Position numbers and translations under genes: made by a program
Shown: positions 32,263 through 41,457 of the stretch, one piece after another
How positions within the stretch are numbered: position 1 is the first letter of the stretch
Layout: the number at the start of each line of letters is the position of its first letter
Notes under the pieces: generated by a model
Seen by the model: the letters and a program-made list of their open reading frames with translations, nothing else
Databases searched by the model: none
Told to the model about the DNA's origin: nothing
NCBI GenBank assembly: GCA_002425225.1
Contig: DILV01000028.1
Span: forward strand, 1 to 64,000
Direction: 5' to 3'
DNA from: Thiothrix sp. UBA5583
Lineage (GTDB): Bacteria; Pseudomonadota; Gammaproteobacteria; Thiotrichales; Thiotrichaceae
DNA: 64,000 nt

Positions 32263-35200
32263 ATGACTGCCATACACCCGATCCGGGAAATTCCTTACAA
32301 CTACACCTCTTTCTCTGACAAGGAAATCGTCCAGCGCCTGTTGGGGACGCGGGCGTGGGAAATCCTGCAAACCCTGCGTGAAAAGCGCGAAACCGGCATT
32401 TCCTCACACATGCTGCTGGAAATCCTCGGCGATATGTGGATTGTGCAGCGCAACCCCTACATCCACGACGACCTGCTGGAAAACCGTGAACGTCGCCAGT
32501 CCTTGCTTGATACCCTCAACGGGCGGGTAGCAACGATCGAAGAACGTGCCAAAGGCAATGTCAACACGCTGGAAATGGTGCAGATTGCGCGTGCCGCCTT
32601 GGACAAGTTTTCTGCCGACTTCCGTGCCGAATACGATTTGCGCGAAAAAACCCGCAAGCGCTTGTGCAAAATTACCCGCAAGGACAATGTGCAGTTCGAT
32701 GGCCTTGCCCGCGTCTCGCATGTCACCGATGCCACCGACTGGCGCGTGGAACTGCCGTTCGTGGTGTTGACCCCGGATACCGAAGAGGAAATGGCGGCAC
32801 TGGTGGGTGAGTGTATCGCGCTCGGTCTGACCGTGATCCCACGCGGCGGCGGCACGGGCTATACTGGCGGCGCTGTCCCGCTGGATGCCCGCAGTGCTGT
32901 CATCAATACCGAAAAGCTCGAATTCATCAGCGAAGTCCAGTACCGTAACGATTTGCCGGGTGTCGACAAGACCGTGGCGGTGGTGCGAACTGGCGCAGGC
33001 GTGATTACCCGCCGCGTTTCGGATCTGGCAGGCAAGCACGGGCTGGTGTTTGCGGTCGACCCGACTTCGCAGGATGCTTCCACCATCGGCGGCAATATCG
33101 CCATGAATGCGGGTGGCAAGAAAGCGGTATTGTGGGGGACGACCCTCGACAACCTGCTGTCCTGGCGCATGGTCACGCCGGATGCCAACTGGTTGGAAGT
33201 TACCCGCCTCAACCACAACCTTGGCAAAATCCACGACCAGCCCACCGTGCAATTCTCGGTGCAACGTTTCCAGCCGGATGGCAAAACCCGCAAAGGTGAG
33301 GCGCAAGTCCTCAGCTTTGAAGGCCGCTATTTCCGCAAGGAAGGGCTGGGTAAGGATGTGACCAACAAGTTCCTCGGCGGCTTGCCGGGTGTACAAAAGG
33401 AAGGTTGCGATGGCTTGATCACCTCCGGCGAATTCATCCTGCACCGGATGCCCGACCAAATCCGCACCGTTTGCCTTGAATTCTATGGCACGGATTTGCA
33501 CGAAGCTGTTCCCGCCATCGTCGAGGTGAAAAACTACCTCGACGGGCGCAATGACGTGCTGCTGTCTGGCCTTGAGCATCTCGACGAACGCTATGTCAAG
33601 GCGGTGAAATACACTCCGAAAGGCGCACGCGGCATGTTGCCGAAAATGGTGCTGATTGCTGATATTGTGAGCGATGACGAAAAGGCGGTGGCCGAATCGG
33701 CTGCCGAAGTGGTGCGGCTGGCCAATGCCCGCAATGCCGAAGGTTTCGTTGCCATCAGCCCGGAAGCGCGTCGCCAGTTCTGGGCTGACCGTTCGCGCAC
33801 CGCCGCGATTGCTGCCCACACCAACGCCTTCAAGGTCAACGAAGACGTGGTAATCCCGCTGCATAACCTTGCCCGTTACACCGAAGGCATCGAAACCATC
33901 AATATCCGCCAGTCAATGCAGAACAAGCTGCGCATGATTGACGCCTTGCTGGAACATCTGGCGGGCGATTTGCCGGAATTACGCACGGTGGTGGATTACG
34001 AGGCCAGCGAGGAACGCAGCGCCATCCTCGCCAACAAGGTTGCCCACGCCACCGCGTTCCTGCGCCAGCGCAAAGCCCGCTGGGAACAGATTCTGGCGAA
34101 TTTCAACGCGCCTGCTGCCGACCATCAGGATTTGCTGGATGACACCGCCAAAGCTGCCCAGCGCCCGACCGACCGGGTGATTGACCTGCTGTTGCGGCGT
34201 GAGTTGCGCATTTCCTACCGGGCGGAAATCCTCAAACCGTTGCAGGAAATGTTTGCCGGGCGCGAACTGGAACCGCTGATGCAGGCATTGGAAAAAGTCC
34301 ACCGTCGTATCCGTACCAGCCGGTTGTTCGTGGCGCTGCACATGCACGCCGGTGACGGCAATGTGCATACCAACATCCCGGTCAACTCCAACGATTACCA
34401 GATGTTGCACGAAGCTGAGGGCATGGTGGATGAGATCATGCTGCTGGCACGCTCGCTGGATGGGGTGATTTCCGGTGAACACGGCATCGGCATTACCAAA
34501 TACCAGTATCTGGATGAGCGCGAAATCAACGAGTTTGCCGATTACAAGCAGCAGGTTGACCCGCAGGGCAATTTCAACAAGGGCAAGCTGTTGCCCGGTT
34601 CCGGTTTGCAGAATGCCTACACCCCGTCGCTACGGCTGGTGGAACGCGAAGCCCTGCTGCTGGAACACAACGAACTCGGGGCGCTCAACAAGGACATCAA
34701 GGACTGCCTGCGCTGCGGCAAGTGCAAGCCGGTGTGTAATACGCACATCCCGCGTGCCAACCTGCTGTATTCGCCGCGCAACAAGATTCTGGCCACCGGC
34801 CTGATGATCGAGGCATTCCTGTACGAGGAACAGACCCGGCGCGGCATTTCCATCCGCCATTTCGACGAGATGAATGATGTGGCCGACCATTGCACCGTGT
34901 GCCACAAGTGCGTCAACCCTTGTCCGGTCAATATCGACTTCGGCGAGGTCAGCGTGCGGATGCGCAGCATCCTGCGCGAACGTGGCAAGAAAAAGACCAG
35001 CCCGGTGACGTGGGCGTCGATGCAGTTCCTCAACCTGAAAGACCCGACTCAGATCAACCTGATGCGTAAGGGCATGATCGAGTTCGGCTACAAGGCGCAA
35101 CGTTTTGCCCACAAGCTGGCGAAAAATGCCGGGCTGGTGGGTAATGGCAAACCACCTGCCGCCACTTTGGGCAAGCCGCCGATCAAGGAACAGGTGATCC

Positions 35201-36108
35201 AGTTCGTCAAAAAGCCGCTGCCCAAGGGGCTTCCGGCCAAGACCACCCGCGCGATGCTGGGTCTGGAAGATAATCAGGTGATCCCGATTTTGCGTGATGC
35301 CAGCAAGGAGCGCGGTGATGCGGTGTTCTATTTCCCCGGCTGTGGTTCCGAACGCTTGTTCAGCCAGGTCGGGTTGGCAACGCTGGCGATGTTGTATGAA
35401 ACCGGCGCGACCACCGTGTTGCCACCGGGCTATCTGTGCTGCGGCTACCCGCAGAATGCCGGGGGTGACTTGAAGAAGGGCACGCAGATTTCTACCGAAA
35501 ACCGCGTGCTGTTCCATCGTGTTGCCAATGCCTTGAGTTACCTCGACATCAAGACCGTGATCGTGTCGTGTGGGACGTGCATGGATCAGTTGCTCAAATA
35601 CGAATTCGAGCGTATTTTCCCCGGTTGCCGCTTGCTCGACATCCACGAATACTTGCTAGAAAAGGGCATGAAAATGGAAGGGGTTAGCGGTATCCAGTAT
35701 GTTTATCATGACCCGTGCCATACGCCGATGAAGCAGGTCAACCCGTTGAAAGCTGTCAAAGAACTGACAGGTTCCAACGTGGTGCTGAGCGAACGCTGCT
35801 GTGGGGAGGCAGGTACATTTGCCATCAGCCGCCCTGACATCGCCAGCCAGTTACGCTTCCGCAAAACCGAAAGCCTTAAAATGGGTGTCAAGGAACTGAC
35901 TGGTAGTGAGATGGCGCAGGATGGCAAGGTGAAAATCCTCACCTCCTGCCCGGCCTGCCAGCAGGGGCTGTCACGCTATGTGGATGATACTGGCATGGAA
36001 ACCGATTACATTGTGGTGGAAATGACCAACCATTTGCTGGGTAAGGATTGGCAGCAAGGGTTTGTGGAAAAGGTGACACACGGGGGTATTGAGAAAGTGC
36101 TGTTGTAG
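32263..36108 (+). CDS. Giant FAD-linked dehydrogenase fused to Fe-S/CCG domains (DUF3683)
   Basis: A 1281-residue soluble oxidoreductase. Domains in order: N-terminal DUF3683 helical region (about 1-140), FAD-binding type 4 domain with [15 protein letters not shown] (about 190-205), FAD-oxidase C-terminal domain (to about 760, with [14 protein letters not shown] and GEHGIGITK), a double 4Fe-4S module ([11 protein letters not shown] and [13 protein letters not shown], about 810-885), and two CCG cluster domains (YFPGCGSE ... CCGYP and CHTPMKQ ... CCGEAGTF). This resembles D-lactate/D-2-hydroxyacid dehydrogenases (Dld/YdiJ-like). Its substrate is not fixed by sequence. The ATG at 32263 is chosen; TTG 32242 and GTG 32254 are in frame. 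There is no signal peptide. Confidence 0.9.
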   Translation: MTAIHPIREIPYNYTSFSDKEIVQRLLGTRAWEILQTLREKRETGISSHMLLEILGDMWIVQRNPYIHDDLLENRERRQSLLDTLNGRVATIEERAKGNVNTLEMVQIARAALDKFSADFRAEYDLREKTRKRLCKITRKDNVQFDGLARVSHVTDATDWRVELPFVVLTPDTEEEMAALVGECIALGLTVIPRGGGTGYTGGAVPLDARSAVINTEKLEFISEVQYRNDLPGVDKTVAVVRTGAGVITRRVSDLAGKHGLVFAVDPTSQDASTIGGNIAMNAGGKKAVLWGTTLDNLLSWRMVTPDANWLEVTRLNHNLGKIHDQPTVQFSVQRFQPDGKTRKGEAQVLSFEGRYFRKEGLGKDVTNKFLGGLPGVQKEGCDGLITSGEFILHRMPDQIRTVCLEFYGTDLHEAVPAIVEVKNYLDGRNDVLLSGLEHLDERYVKAVKYTPKGARGMLPKMVLIADIVSDDEKAVAESAAEVVRLANARNAEGFVAISPEARRQFWADRSRTAAIAAHTNAFKVNEDVVIPLHNLARYTEGIETINIRQSMQNKLRMIDALLEHLAGDLPELRTVVDYEASEERSAILANKVAHATAFLRQRKARWEQILANFNAPAADHQDLLDDTAKAAQRPTDRVIDLLLRRELRISYRAEILKPLQEMFAGRELEPLMQALEKVHRRIRTSRLFVALHMHAGDGNVHTNIPVNSNDYQMLHEAEGMVDEIMLLARSLDGVISGEHGIGITKYQYLDEREINEFADYKQQVDPQGNFNKGKLLPGSGLQNAYTPSLRLVEREALLLEHNELGALNKDIKDCLRCGKCKPVCNTHIPRANLLYSPRNKILATGLMIEAFLYEEQTRRGISIRHFDEMNDVADHCTVCHKCVNPCPVNIDFGEVSVRMRSILRERGKKKTSPVTWASMQFLNLKDPTQINLMRKGMIEFGYKAQRFAHKLAKNAGLVGNGKPPAATLGKPPIKEQVIQFVKKPLPKGLPAKTTRAMLGLEDNQVIPILRDASKERGDAVFYFPGCGSERLFSQVGLATLAMLYETGATTVLPPGYLCCGYPQNAGGDLKKGTQISTENRVLFHRVANALSYLDIKTVIVSCGTCMDQLLKYEFERIFPGCRLLDIHEYLLEKGMKMEGVSGIQYVYHDPCHTPMKQVNPLKAVKELTGSNVVLSERCCGEAGTFAISRPDIASQLRFRKTESLKMGVKELTGSEMAQDGKVKILTSCPACQQGLSRYVDDTGMETDYIVVEMTNHLLGKDWQQGFVEKVTHGGIEKVLL

Positions 36109-36248
36109 GAACCCCTCACCCCAACCCCTCTCCCTCAAGGGGAGAAGGGCTATAAAGAATGATGAATGGGTTATTTTTTGTTCCCCCTCTCCCCTTGAGG
36201 GACGACGCCAAAGGTGGCTGGGTGCGGGGGGTAGGGGGTGAGGGGTTC
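36109..36248. repeat. Inverted pair of REP-like palindromic elements
   Basis: GAACCCCTCACCCC... with an inner CTCCC/GGGAG palindrome (36109-36149) is repeated in inverted orientation at 36183-36248, ending GGGGTGAGGGGTTC. The arms are imperfect and the second carries an insert (about 36200-36220). The pair begins at the stop codon of the giant dehydrogenase, and the second arm codes the last 25 residues of the convergent membrane-protein gene. A related copy lies in wzt. Confidence 0.8.
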
Positions 36249-36614
36249 TTCAACCGGTGGATGACCGTTCTTTTGCCGCAGCCAATTGGTTGCGTACAAC
36301 ACGCCCTTGCGGGTGATTACCCACTTTTCCAGCTCGAATTTGCCGGGGAAATTCATGATTCCCAGTCCCACCATGATGGTGAGCAGACCTTGCCCCGGCA
36401 AAACCAGCATGGCGATACCCGCCAGTACTACCGGTAGCCCCAGCAGGTTGCGAAGAATGGCATGGGGTTGCAGCAAGACATGCCAGCGATGCGGGTCACG
36501 CGGACGGGTGAAATAGTCGACTGGAACCTTGCCTAGTAGCCACGGTAATGCCAGCAGCGAAAACACAAAGGTTACGGCAGAGAATATACCCAACCAGACA
36601 AATAATTGTTCCAA
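36171..36614 (-). CDS. PGPGW-family small membrane protein
   Basis: A 147-residue inner-membrane protein with an N-terminal hydrophobic segment, then a second region around residues 58-85. That region contains the family motif in the form PGQGLLTIMVGLGIM, followed by FPGKFELEKW. The start is TTG at 36614 with GGGGG as ribosome-binding site. The last 25 residues (EEPLTPYPPHPATFGVV...) come from the REP-like repeat and are unlikely to be ancestral. Function of the family is unknown. Confidence 0.8.
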   Translation of the reverse strand: MEQLFVWLGIFSAVTFVFSLLALPWLLGKVPVDYFTRPRDPHRWHVLLQPHAILRNLLGLPVVLAGIAMLVLPGQGLLTIMVGLGIMNFPGKFELEKWVITRKGVLYATNWLRQKNGHPPVEEPLTPYPPHPATFGVVPQGERGNKK

Positions 36615-36645
36615 AGAAAACCCCCGTGGGTGTGAATCACGGGGG
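36613..36645 (-). terminator. Terminator of the ammonium transporter gene, reused as leader
   Basis: On the minus strand CCCCCGTG pairs with CACGGGGG around a 9-base loop (36621-36645), followed by TTTTCTTT. It stands 45 bases after the transporter stop. Its 3' GGGGG arm is also the only good ribosome-binding site for the TTG start of the PGPGW gene at 36614. Confidence 0.85.
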
Positions 36646-36690
36646 TTGATTCTACGCAGATGTTTGAGGGGCTAAAAGAAACCTTGTTGA

Positions 36691-37896
36691 TCAGGTATCC
36701 GGGTTGGCCTTGATCTTGTGGATGCTTAAATCCGCCCCGTTGTATTCCTCTTCCTGCGACAAACGTAGCCCCATCGTTGCCTTGAGGATGCCGTAAACAA
36801 TAAAGCCTCCCGCTGTTGCAATGCCTACGCCAATCAGTGTGCCGACCAGTTGTGCCCCGAAGCTGACGCCACCGATGCCACCTAGCGCTTCCAGTCCGAA
36901 AATACCCGCAGCAATACCGCCCCATGCACCGCATAAGCCATGCAGTGGCCACACACCCAGCACATCGTCGATTTTCAATTTATTTTGGGTCATGGTGAAA
37001 GCCCATACGAACAGTGCCCCTGCGACTACGCCGACCGCCAGTGCACCCAGCGGGTGCATCAGGTCAGAGCCAGCACAGACCGCGACCAGACCTGCCAGTG
37101 GGCCGTTATGGACGAAACCAGGGTCATTTTTGCCTACGAACAGGGCTGCCAGGATGCCTCCGACCATTGCCATCAGCGAGTTGATCGCCACCAGCCCACT
37201 GATGCCACCGATTTTCTGTGCTGACATCACGTTAAAGCCAAACCAGCCGACTGCCAGAATCCACGCACCGATGGCTAAAAACGGGATGCTGGAAGGTGGG
37301 TGCGCCGACATCGGTTGTCCGTGCTTGTTGTAGCGGCCTTGCCGATGCCCCAGCAGGATCACTGCGCCCAGAGCCAGCCAGCCACCCATCGCGTGTACCA
37401 CTACGGAACCGGCAAAGTCATGGAACGTGACACCAAACATGCTTTTGATCCAGCCTTGCACGCCTTGCGGATTGGCGGGGTCAACGTTCCAGATCATGCC
37501 TTCAAAGAAGGGGTAAATGAAAGCCACAATCACAAAAGTGGCAATCAGTTGCGGGTAAAACTTTGCCCGTTCTGCAATTCCGCCGGAAATGATGGCTGGA
37601 ATTGCTGCTGCAAATGTCAACAGGAAGAAAAACTTGACCAGATCGTAACCGTTATTGGCAGCCAGTGTTCCGGCAGGCGAGAAGAAGCCGGTTTGATAAG
37701 CCACCATATAGCCGATAAAGAAATACGCGATGGTCGAAACGGCGAAATCGACAATAATCTTGACCAGTGCATTGACCTGGTTTTTATGGCGTACCGTGCC
37801 GACTTCCAGAAAGGCAAAGCCTGCGTGCATGGCTAATACCATGACTGCGCCCATCAGTACGAACAACGTATCCAGTGCGGGTACAAGTTCTTCCAT
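36691..37896 (-). CDS. amtB: Ammonium transporter (Amt family)
   Basis: A 401-residue inner-membrane ammonium channel with about 11 membrane helices. It contains GFAFLEVGTVRHKNQVN near the start, FHDFAGSVVVHAMGG (first pore His) and VWPLHGLCGAWGG (second pore His), plus the FNVMSAQK region. The true start is the ATG at 37896 with a strong GGAGG seven bases away; a longer frame to 37998 is not needed. No glnK gene is adjacent. A sigma-54-like promoter lies about 190 bases upstream, which would fit nitrogen control. Confidence 0.95.
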   Translation of the reverse strand: MEELVPALDTLFVLMGAVMVLAMHAGFAFLEVGTVRHKNQVNALVKIIVDFAVSTIAYFFIGYMVAYQTGFFSPAGTLAANNGYDLVKFFFLLTFAAAIPAIISGGIAERAKFYPQLIATFVIVAFIYPFFEGMIWNVDPANPQGVQGWIKSMFGVTFHDFAGSVVVHAMGGWLALGAVILLGHRQGRYNKHGQPMSAHPPSSIPFLAIGAWILAVGWFGFNVMSAQKIGGISGLVAINSLMAMVGGILAALFVGKNDPGFVHNGPLAGLVAVCAGSDLMHPLGALAVGVVAGALFVWAFTMTQNKLKIDDVLGVWPLHGLCGAWGGIAAGIFGLEALGGIGGVSFGAQLVGTLIGVGIATAGGFIVYGILKATMGLRLSQEEEYNGADLSIHKIKANPDT

Positions 37897-38199
37897 TCCA
37901 GTGACCTCCAAAAACACAAACAAGGGGAAAGTGGCTCCATCATAAACACCCTTGAGAGGCTTTCCAGACGTAAAATGCACAAAGGTGGTGATTTCCAATG
38001 ATTTTTTTGTACTATTGCCGATGTGATCATGAAAATTTCACAGTATTGGTGCAAAAGATTGTATTGGCTCTAAAATAGTGCATTGGCCGCACCAAAAATG
38101 GAATTTGCGCTTTATCATGCAGCTTGTACCGGCTGTTTCTATACTTGTTGGCTAAACGGCTTTTTAACGTAGAGACTGGATGCTCGCGAGGAACAGGAA
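37897..38199. promoter_or_regulatory. Divergent regulatory region with sigma-54-like promoter for amt
   Basis: On the minus strand 38079-38095 reads TTGGTGCGGCCAATGCA. GG and GC are exactly 10 bases apart, as required for -24/-12 promoters, with three mismatches to the consensus. GGTGCA-type half-sites (around 38048 and 38089) resemble NtrC sites but do not form a perfect pair. The leader to the amt ATG would be about 170 bases. The plus-strand membrane gene at 38200 has AGGAA before its start; its promoter was not found. Confidence 0.45.
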
Positions 38200-38646
38200 A
38201 TGGATGCAGTGTTATTGCGCATAATGAAACCGGGTTGGTTGTCTTTGCCGGAAGCAGGATTGTTTCTGGGTGGTTTGTTGTGGGTGTTGTCACTGACTCA
38301 GGTGGCATTTCATACCACACATGGGGTGGTGATGGGCTATTGGGTATTGACAACCGGTTGGATGGGTTTTGCTCTGTTCCAGTTTGGCTGGTATGCAAAC
38401 TTGCTGGAATTGTTGGCAGTGTTGCTGATGTACCGTTACCCTAACCGGGCAATGGTGCTGGCAGTCATGGGGGTGTTATTGGCTGGGCAGTCCTTCTGGT
38501 TTGATGACATTCCCGGTGGTGAAACCGCTATGCATGTGGTGCAGTTGGGGGCGGGTTTCTGGCTGTGGTATGCCAGCATGGTGCTGGTGACGCTGGGCGT
38601 GGTGTTTGGAGCGGATGAAGGGAAGGTCGCTTCACCTTCATCCTGA
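38200..38646 (+). CDS. Hypothetical four-helix membrane protein
   Basis: A 148-residue integral membrane protein with about four hydrophobic segments (around 18-36, 46-80, 84-98 and 112-136). The ATG at 38200 follows AGGAACAGGAA. No family is recognised. A Trp/Phe/Asp-rich loop (GQSFWFDDIPGGETAMHV) lies between segments 3 and 4. It is divergent from amt and converges on the DUF302 gene (9-base gap). No function is proposed. Confidence 0.65.
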   Translation: MDAVLLRIMKPGWLSLPEAGLFLGGLLWVLSLTQVAFHTTHGVVMGYWVLTTGWMGFALFQFGWYANLLELLAVLLMYRYPNRAMVLAVMGVLLAGQSFWFDDIPGGETAMHVVQLGAGFWLWYASMVLVTLGVVFGADEGKVASPSS

Positions 38647-38655
38647 GTCGGCTGC

Positions 38656-39279
38656 TTAGAAATCGCCTGCTGCACCGCGTTTCATGATGTCAGTGATGAT
38701 GTCTTGCACTTTCTTGGCTTCGGCATGAAGATCAGGTGGCAGGGTTTTGCCGCCGTGGATCATCATATCCATATCCAGTGACATCAGCTTGTATTTGCCA
38801 TCTTTGCCCTGAATCATGGCAATCCGGCAGGGCAGGTAAGCGGAGAATGCATCGCTGTATTCGACCATTTTCATCGCAGTCTGCGGGTTACAGAACTGAT
38901 AGATTTTCAGGAAACGCTGGTCTTGCCCTGTTTCCAGCTTGACCTGTTCAGACAGCGGCAGTTCACCAACCGCTTTGATGTTGTGCTCATTGGCAACCAT
39001 TTTCATGGTTTCTTCGGCGTCTTGCGGGGAAAGGCCATCAGCCAGCGGATAGCTGACAACAGTCGCATCTGCTGAGTTGCCGGTTTCCTTGAGCTTTTTC
39101 CACATGTTCATGTAGACATCTTTGGCTTTGGGGTCGAGCTGATCAAGGGCTGCTTTTTCGGCAGCAATGTCCATTTCGCCCATTTGTGCCATCATGCCGC
39201 TAAATTTGCTGTAGGCAAAGCCACCACCAATGATGGCGATCAGGCCGATGATGGCAAGAAGGTTACGGATCATGTTCAT
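38656..39279 (-). CDS. DUF302-family exported protein
   Basis: A 207-residue protein with an N-terminal hydrophobic signal/anchor (MIRNLLAIIGLIAIIGGGFAYS). The DUF302 core (about 85-175) contains KAVGELPLSEQVK, FLKIYQFCNPQTAMKMVE and YLPCRIAMIQ, with two Cys (in QFCNP and LPCRI) typical of the family. DUF302 proteins are small periplasmic or cytoplasmic proteins, some near sulfur-oxidation genes; the exact role is unknown. I choose the ATG at 39279 with AGGAA upstream. It follows the SCP-2 gene but a hairpin lies between them. Confidence 0.82.
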   Translation of the reverse strand: MNMIRNLLAIIGLIAIIGGGFAYSKFSGMMAQMGEMDIAAEKAALDQLDPKAKDVYMNMWKKLKETGNSADATVVSYPLADGLSPQDAEETMKMVANEHNIKAVGELPLSEQVKLETGQDQRFLKIYQFCNPQTAMKMVEYSDAFSAYLPCRIAMIQGKDGKYKLMSLDMDMMIHGGKTLPPDLHAEAKKVQDIITDIMKRGAAGDF

Positions 39280-39304
39280 AAGGGTTCCTGCGGTTCTTTG
39301 TGTT

Positions 39305-39331
39305 AAAAAAGCCATCAATAGACGGCTTTTT
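39305..39331 (-). terminator. Hairpin between SCP-2 and DUF302 genes
   Basis: AAAAAGCC (39306-39313) pairs with GGCTTTTT (39324-39331) around a 10-base loop. With its A/T runs it can terminate in either direction. It is placed to end or attenuate the SCP-2 transcript before the DUF302 gene. Confidence 0.75.
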
Positions 39332-39360
39332 ATCAAGGATTATTCCATTAAAAAAGAAAG

Positions 39361-39765
39361 TTACTGGGTGTCGATCTTGGCCATCAAACCGAAAGATTTG
39401 ATGAATGGGCCAGCCATCGCCGGATTCTTGATCATTGCACCGTAGTCACCAACCAGGAACTTCAGTTTTCCAAAGGTGTAGGCAGTGCCCAAACCGACCA
39501 TGCCCAGCGGGTCTTTGGTCCATTTCAGCCAGTCCTTGCGATCAGCACGCATGTCCCAGTCTGGGGTTTCGCCGTTGTAGTCGCCAGCACGGACACATTC
39601 GCCGTCAACGACCACGAATACACCCAGTGGTTTAGCTTCACCCTTCAGGCCGCAGGTAATGACAGAATTAAAGCCAATGGCAGCCAGTTTGTCTTTGACA
39701 TCGGGGTCTGCGTTCCACAGATCCTTGAGTTCGTTCATCCATTCAGCAGAAAACAATTGTGGCAT
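39361..39765 (-). CDS. SCP-2 sterol-transfer-family protein
   Basis: A 134-residue soluble protein of the SCP-2-like lipid-binding fold: LFSAEWMNELKDLWNADPDVKDKLAAIGF start, FVVVDGECVRAGDY, and LKWTKDPLGMVGLGTAYTFGKLKFLVGDY. Such proteins bind acyl or sterol-like lipids in a hydrophobic tunnel; some may feed CoA-linked metabolism. The ATG has AGGAGAGG upstream, a very strong ribosome-binding site. The DUF302 gene follows on the same strand. Confidence 0.82.
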   Translation of the reverse strand: MPQLFSAEWMNELKDLWNADPDVKDKLAAIGFNSVITCGLKGEAKPLGVFVVVDGECVRAGDYNGETPDWDMRADRKDWLKWTKDPLGMVGLGTAYTFGKLKFLVGDYGAMIKNPAMAGPFIKSFGLMAKIDTQ

Positions 39766-40210
39766 GGTTCCTCTCCTAATGCGTATTTGTGAAGTAACTG
39801 TTGTTTAATATGAAAGTTGCAAAATCCTGTATATCCTGCATTCTTGCGTTGCGCAATCCACAAGAAGTGATAATTTGGTGCTTTGTGTCAATTTTTACAT
39901 TGTACTGGCTGTTTGTGCACAGTTGAACAACTTGACAACGTAGCAGCAAACCACCGCATCTAGTGTAGCAGCAAGCCCGCTAAGTTTGAACGATAGTACG
40001 GCTTTACGGCTGGACTCCGTAGCAACTGCGGCGGCAGGGGGTGCTTCTTGTGGGTTGGATGCGGTATGATGTGGCGTACTGTGCGTGGCGTTAGTCTTGC
40101 CAGTTCAAAAATAAGCATTACATCGCAGTTGGCATCACTTGTTTTTAAGTAGTTATCCATGTGTTCACAGAGGTTTAGTGTAGACGTGGTTTTGTTATCC
40201 TGGGAGAAAA
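39766..40210. other. 445-base intergenic region
   Basis: It must hold promoters for the divergent SCP-2 and thiolase genes. The part next to the SCP-2 gene is AT-rich. TTGACA occurs near 39933, but no matching -10 is clear. The middle (39950-40060) is GC-richer and has no credible gene on either strand. No hairpin terminator or known RNA was recognised. Confidence 0.3.
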
Positions 40211-41395
40211 ATGATGAGTAGAGATGTTGTTGTATTAAGTGCGGTGCGTTCTGCGATTGGTGCGTTCGGTGGTTCACTAGCGGATATGGATCCTTGCGAT
40301 CTGGCTGGTTCCGTCATGAAGGAAGCCGTAACACGTTCTGGTGTTGACCCGGAAGCAATCAGCTATGTCACCGTCGGTAACTGTATTCCTACCGATTCCC
40401 GTTATGCTTACGTTTCGCGGGTTGCCTCGATTCAAGCCGGTTTGTCGAAAGAGTCCGTTGCGATGCAGCTCAATCGCCTGTGCTCATCTGGTTTGCAGGG
40501 AATTGTGACCACCGCGCAAAACATCATGCTGGGCGATGCTGACTACGGCGTCGGTGGTGGTGTGGAAGTGATGTCCAAAGGTGTCTACATGCTGCCAGCC
40601 CTGCGCTCAGGTGCACGCATGGGCGATACCAGTGCCATTGATGCGATGGTTGCCGTCCTGACTGACCCGTTCGGCGTGGGCCACATGGGCATTACGGCTG
40701 AAAATCTGGCGACCAAGTGGAATATCAGCCGTGAAGAGCAAGATGCGTTTGCGGTGGAATCCCAGCAGCGTGCAGCCGCAGCACAAGCTGATGGTCGTTT
40801 CAAATCGCAAATCGTACCCATTGTGAAAAAGACCCGTAAGGGCGACGTGGTATTCGATACCGACGAACACCTCAAGCCCGGCACAACGCTGGAATCTCTG
40901 GCCAAAATGCGCCCGGCTTTCAAGAAAGACGGCACAGTGACCGCCGGTAACGCTTCCGGTATCAACGACGGTGCAGCATTCTTTGTTCTGGCCGCCGCTG
41001 ATGTTGCCCTGAATGCAGGCCACAAGCCGATGGCGCGTCTGGTGTCTTACGCCGTTGCTGGTGTAGGGAACGAAATCATGGGTGAAGGCCCAATTCCAGC
41101 TTCCAAACTGGCACTGAAAAAGGCGGGTTTGTCACTGGATCAGATGGATGTCATCGAATCCAACGAAGCCTTTGCTGCACAGGCTCTGGCTGTTGCTAAA
41201 GGTCTGGAACTGGATATGTGCAAAACCAACCCTAACGGTGGCGCGATTGCATTGGGTCATCCGGTAGGCTGTTCCGGTGCATTCATCGCGACCAAAGCAC
41301 TGTATGAACTGCAACGTACCAACGGTAAGTACGCTTTGGTCACAATGTGTATCGGTGGCGGTCAAGGTATTGCTGCGATCTTCGAGCGTCTGTAA
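40211..41395 (+). CDS. Acetyl-CoA acetyltransferase / beta-ketothiolase
   Basis: A 394-residue thiolase: condenses or cleaves 3-ketoacyl-CoA. The acyl-accepting Cys is in LNRLCSSGLQGIV near residue 91. The C-terminal catalytic pair is GHPVGCSGAF (His) and CIGGGQGIA (Cys). The sequence EDAFAVESQ-like block reads EQDAFAVESQQRA. It resembles PhaA/BktB-type enzymes that make acetoacetyl-CoA for polyhydroxybutyrate or act in beta-oxidation; no phaB or phaC is adjacent. GGGAG precedes the start; ATG at 40214 is an equal alternative. A terminator follows. Confidence 0.93.
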   Translation: MMSRDVVVLSAVRSAIGAFGGSLADMDPCDLAGSVMKEAVTRSGVDPEAISYVTVGNCIPTDSRYAYVSRVASIQAGLSKESVAMQLNRLCSSGLQGIVTTAQNIMLGDADYGVGGGVEVMSKGVYMLPALRSGARMGDTSAIDAMVAVLTDPFGVGHMGITAENLATKWNISREEQDAFAVESQQRAAAAQADGRFKSQIVPIVKKTRKGDVVFDTDEHLKPGTTLESLAKMRPAFKKDGTVTAGNASGINDGAAFFVLAAADVALNAGHKPMARLVSYAVAGVGNEIMGEGPIPASKLALKKAGLSLDQMDVIESNEAFAAQALAVAKGLELDMCKTNPNGGAIALGHPVGCSGAFIATKALYELQRTNGKYALVTMCIGGGQGIAAIFERL

Positions 41396-41415
41396 GCCTT
41401 AGCTACAAACGCAAC

Positions 41416-41450
41416 AAGCCACAGGTGTTCACGCATCTGTGGCTTTTTTT
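41416..41450 (+). terminator. Rho-independent terminator of the thiolase gene
   Basis: AAGCCACAG (41416-41424) pairs with CTGTGGCTT (41437-41445), then the T-run continues to 41450. It lies between the thiolase and the convergent secreted-protein gene. Confidence 0.92.
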
Positions 41451-41457
41451 ATGGTGT

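Noticed and set aside
32404..33864. 486-residue open frame antisense to the giant dehydrogenase
   Set aside because: It mirrors the codon pattern of a clearly real gene, has no family motifs and no ribosome-binding site of note; a typical shadow in GC-rich DNA.
34630..35646. 338-residue antisense frame
   Set aside because: Same reasoning: opposite to conserved Fe-S and CCG domains, with low-complexity shadow composition.
36109..36248. Insertion sequence or miniature transposon
   Set aside because: No target-site duplication could be confirmed and no transposase frame is present; REP-like palindromes explain it better.
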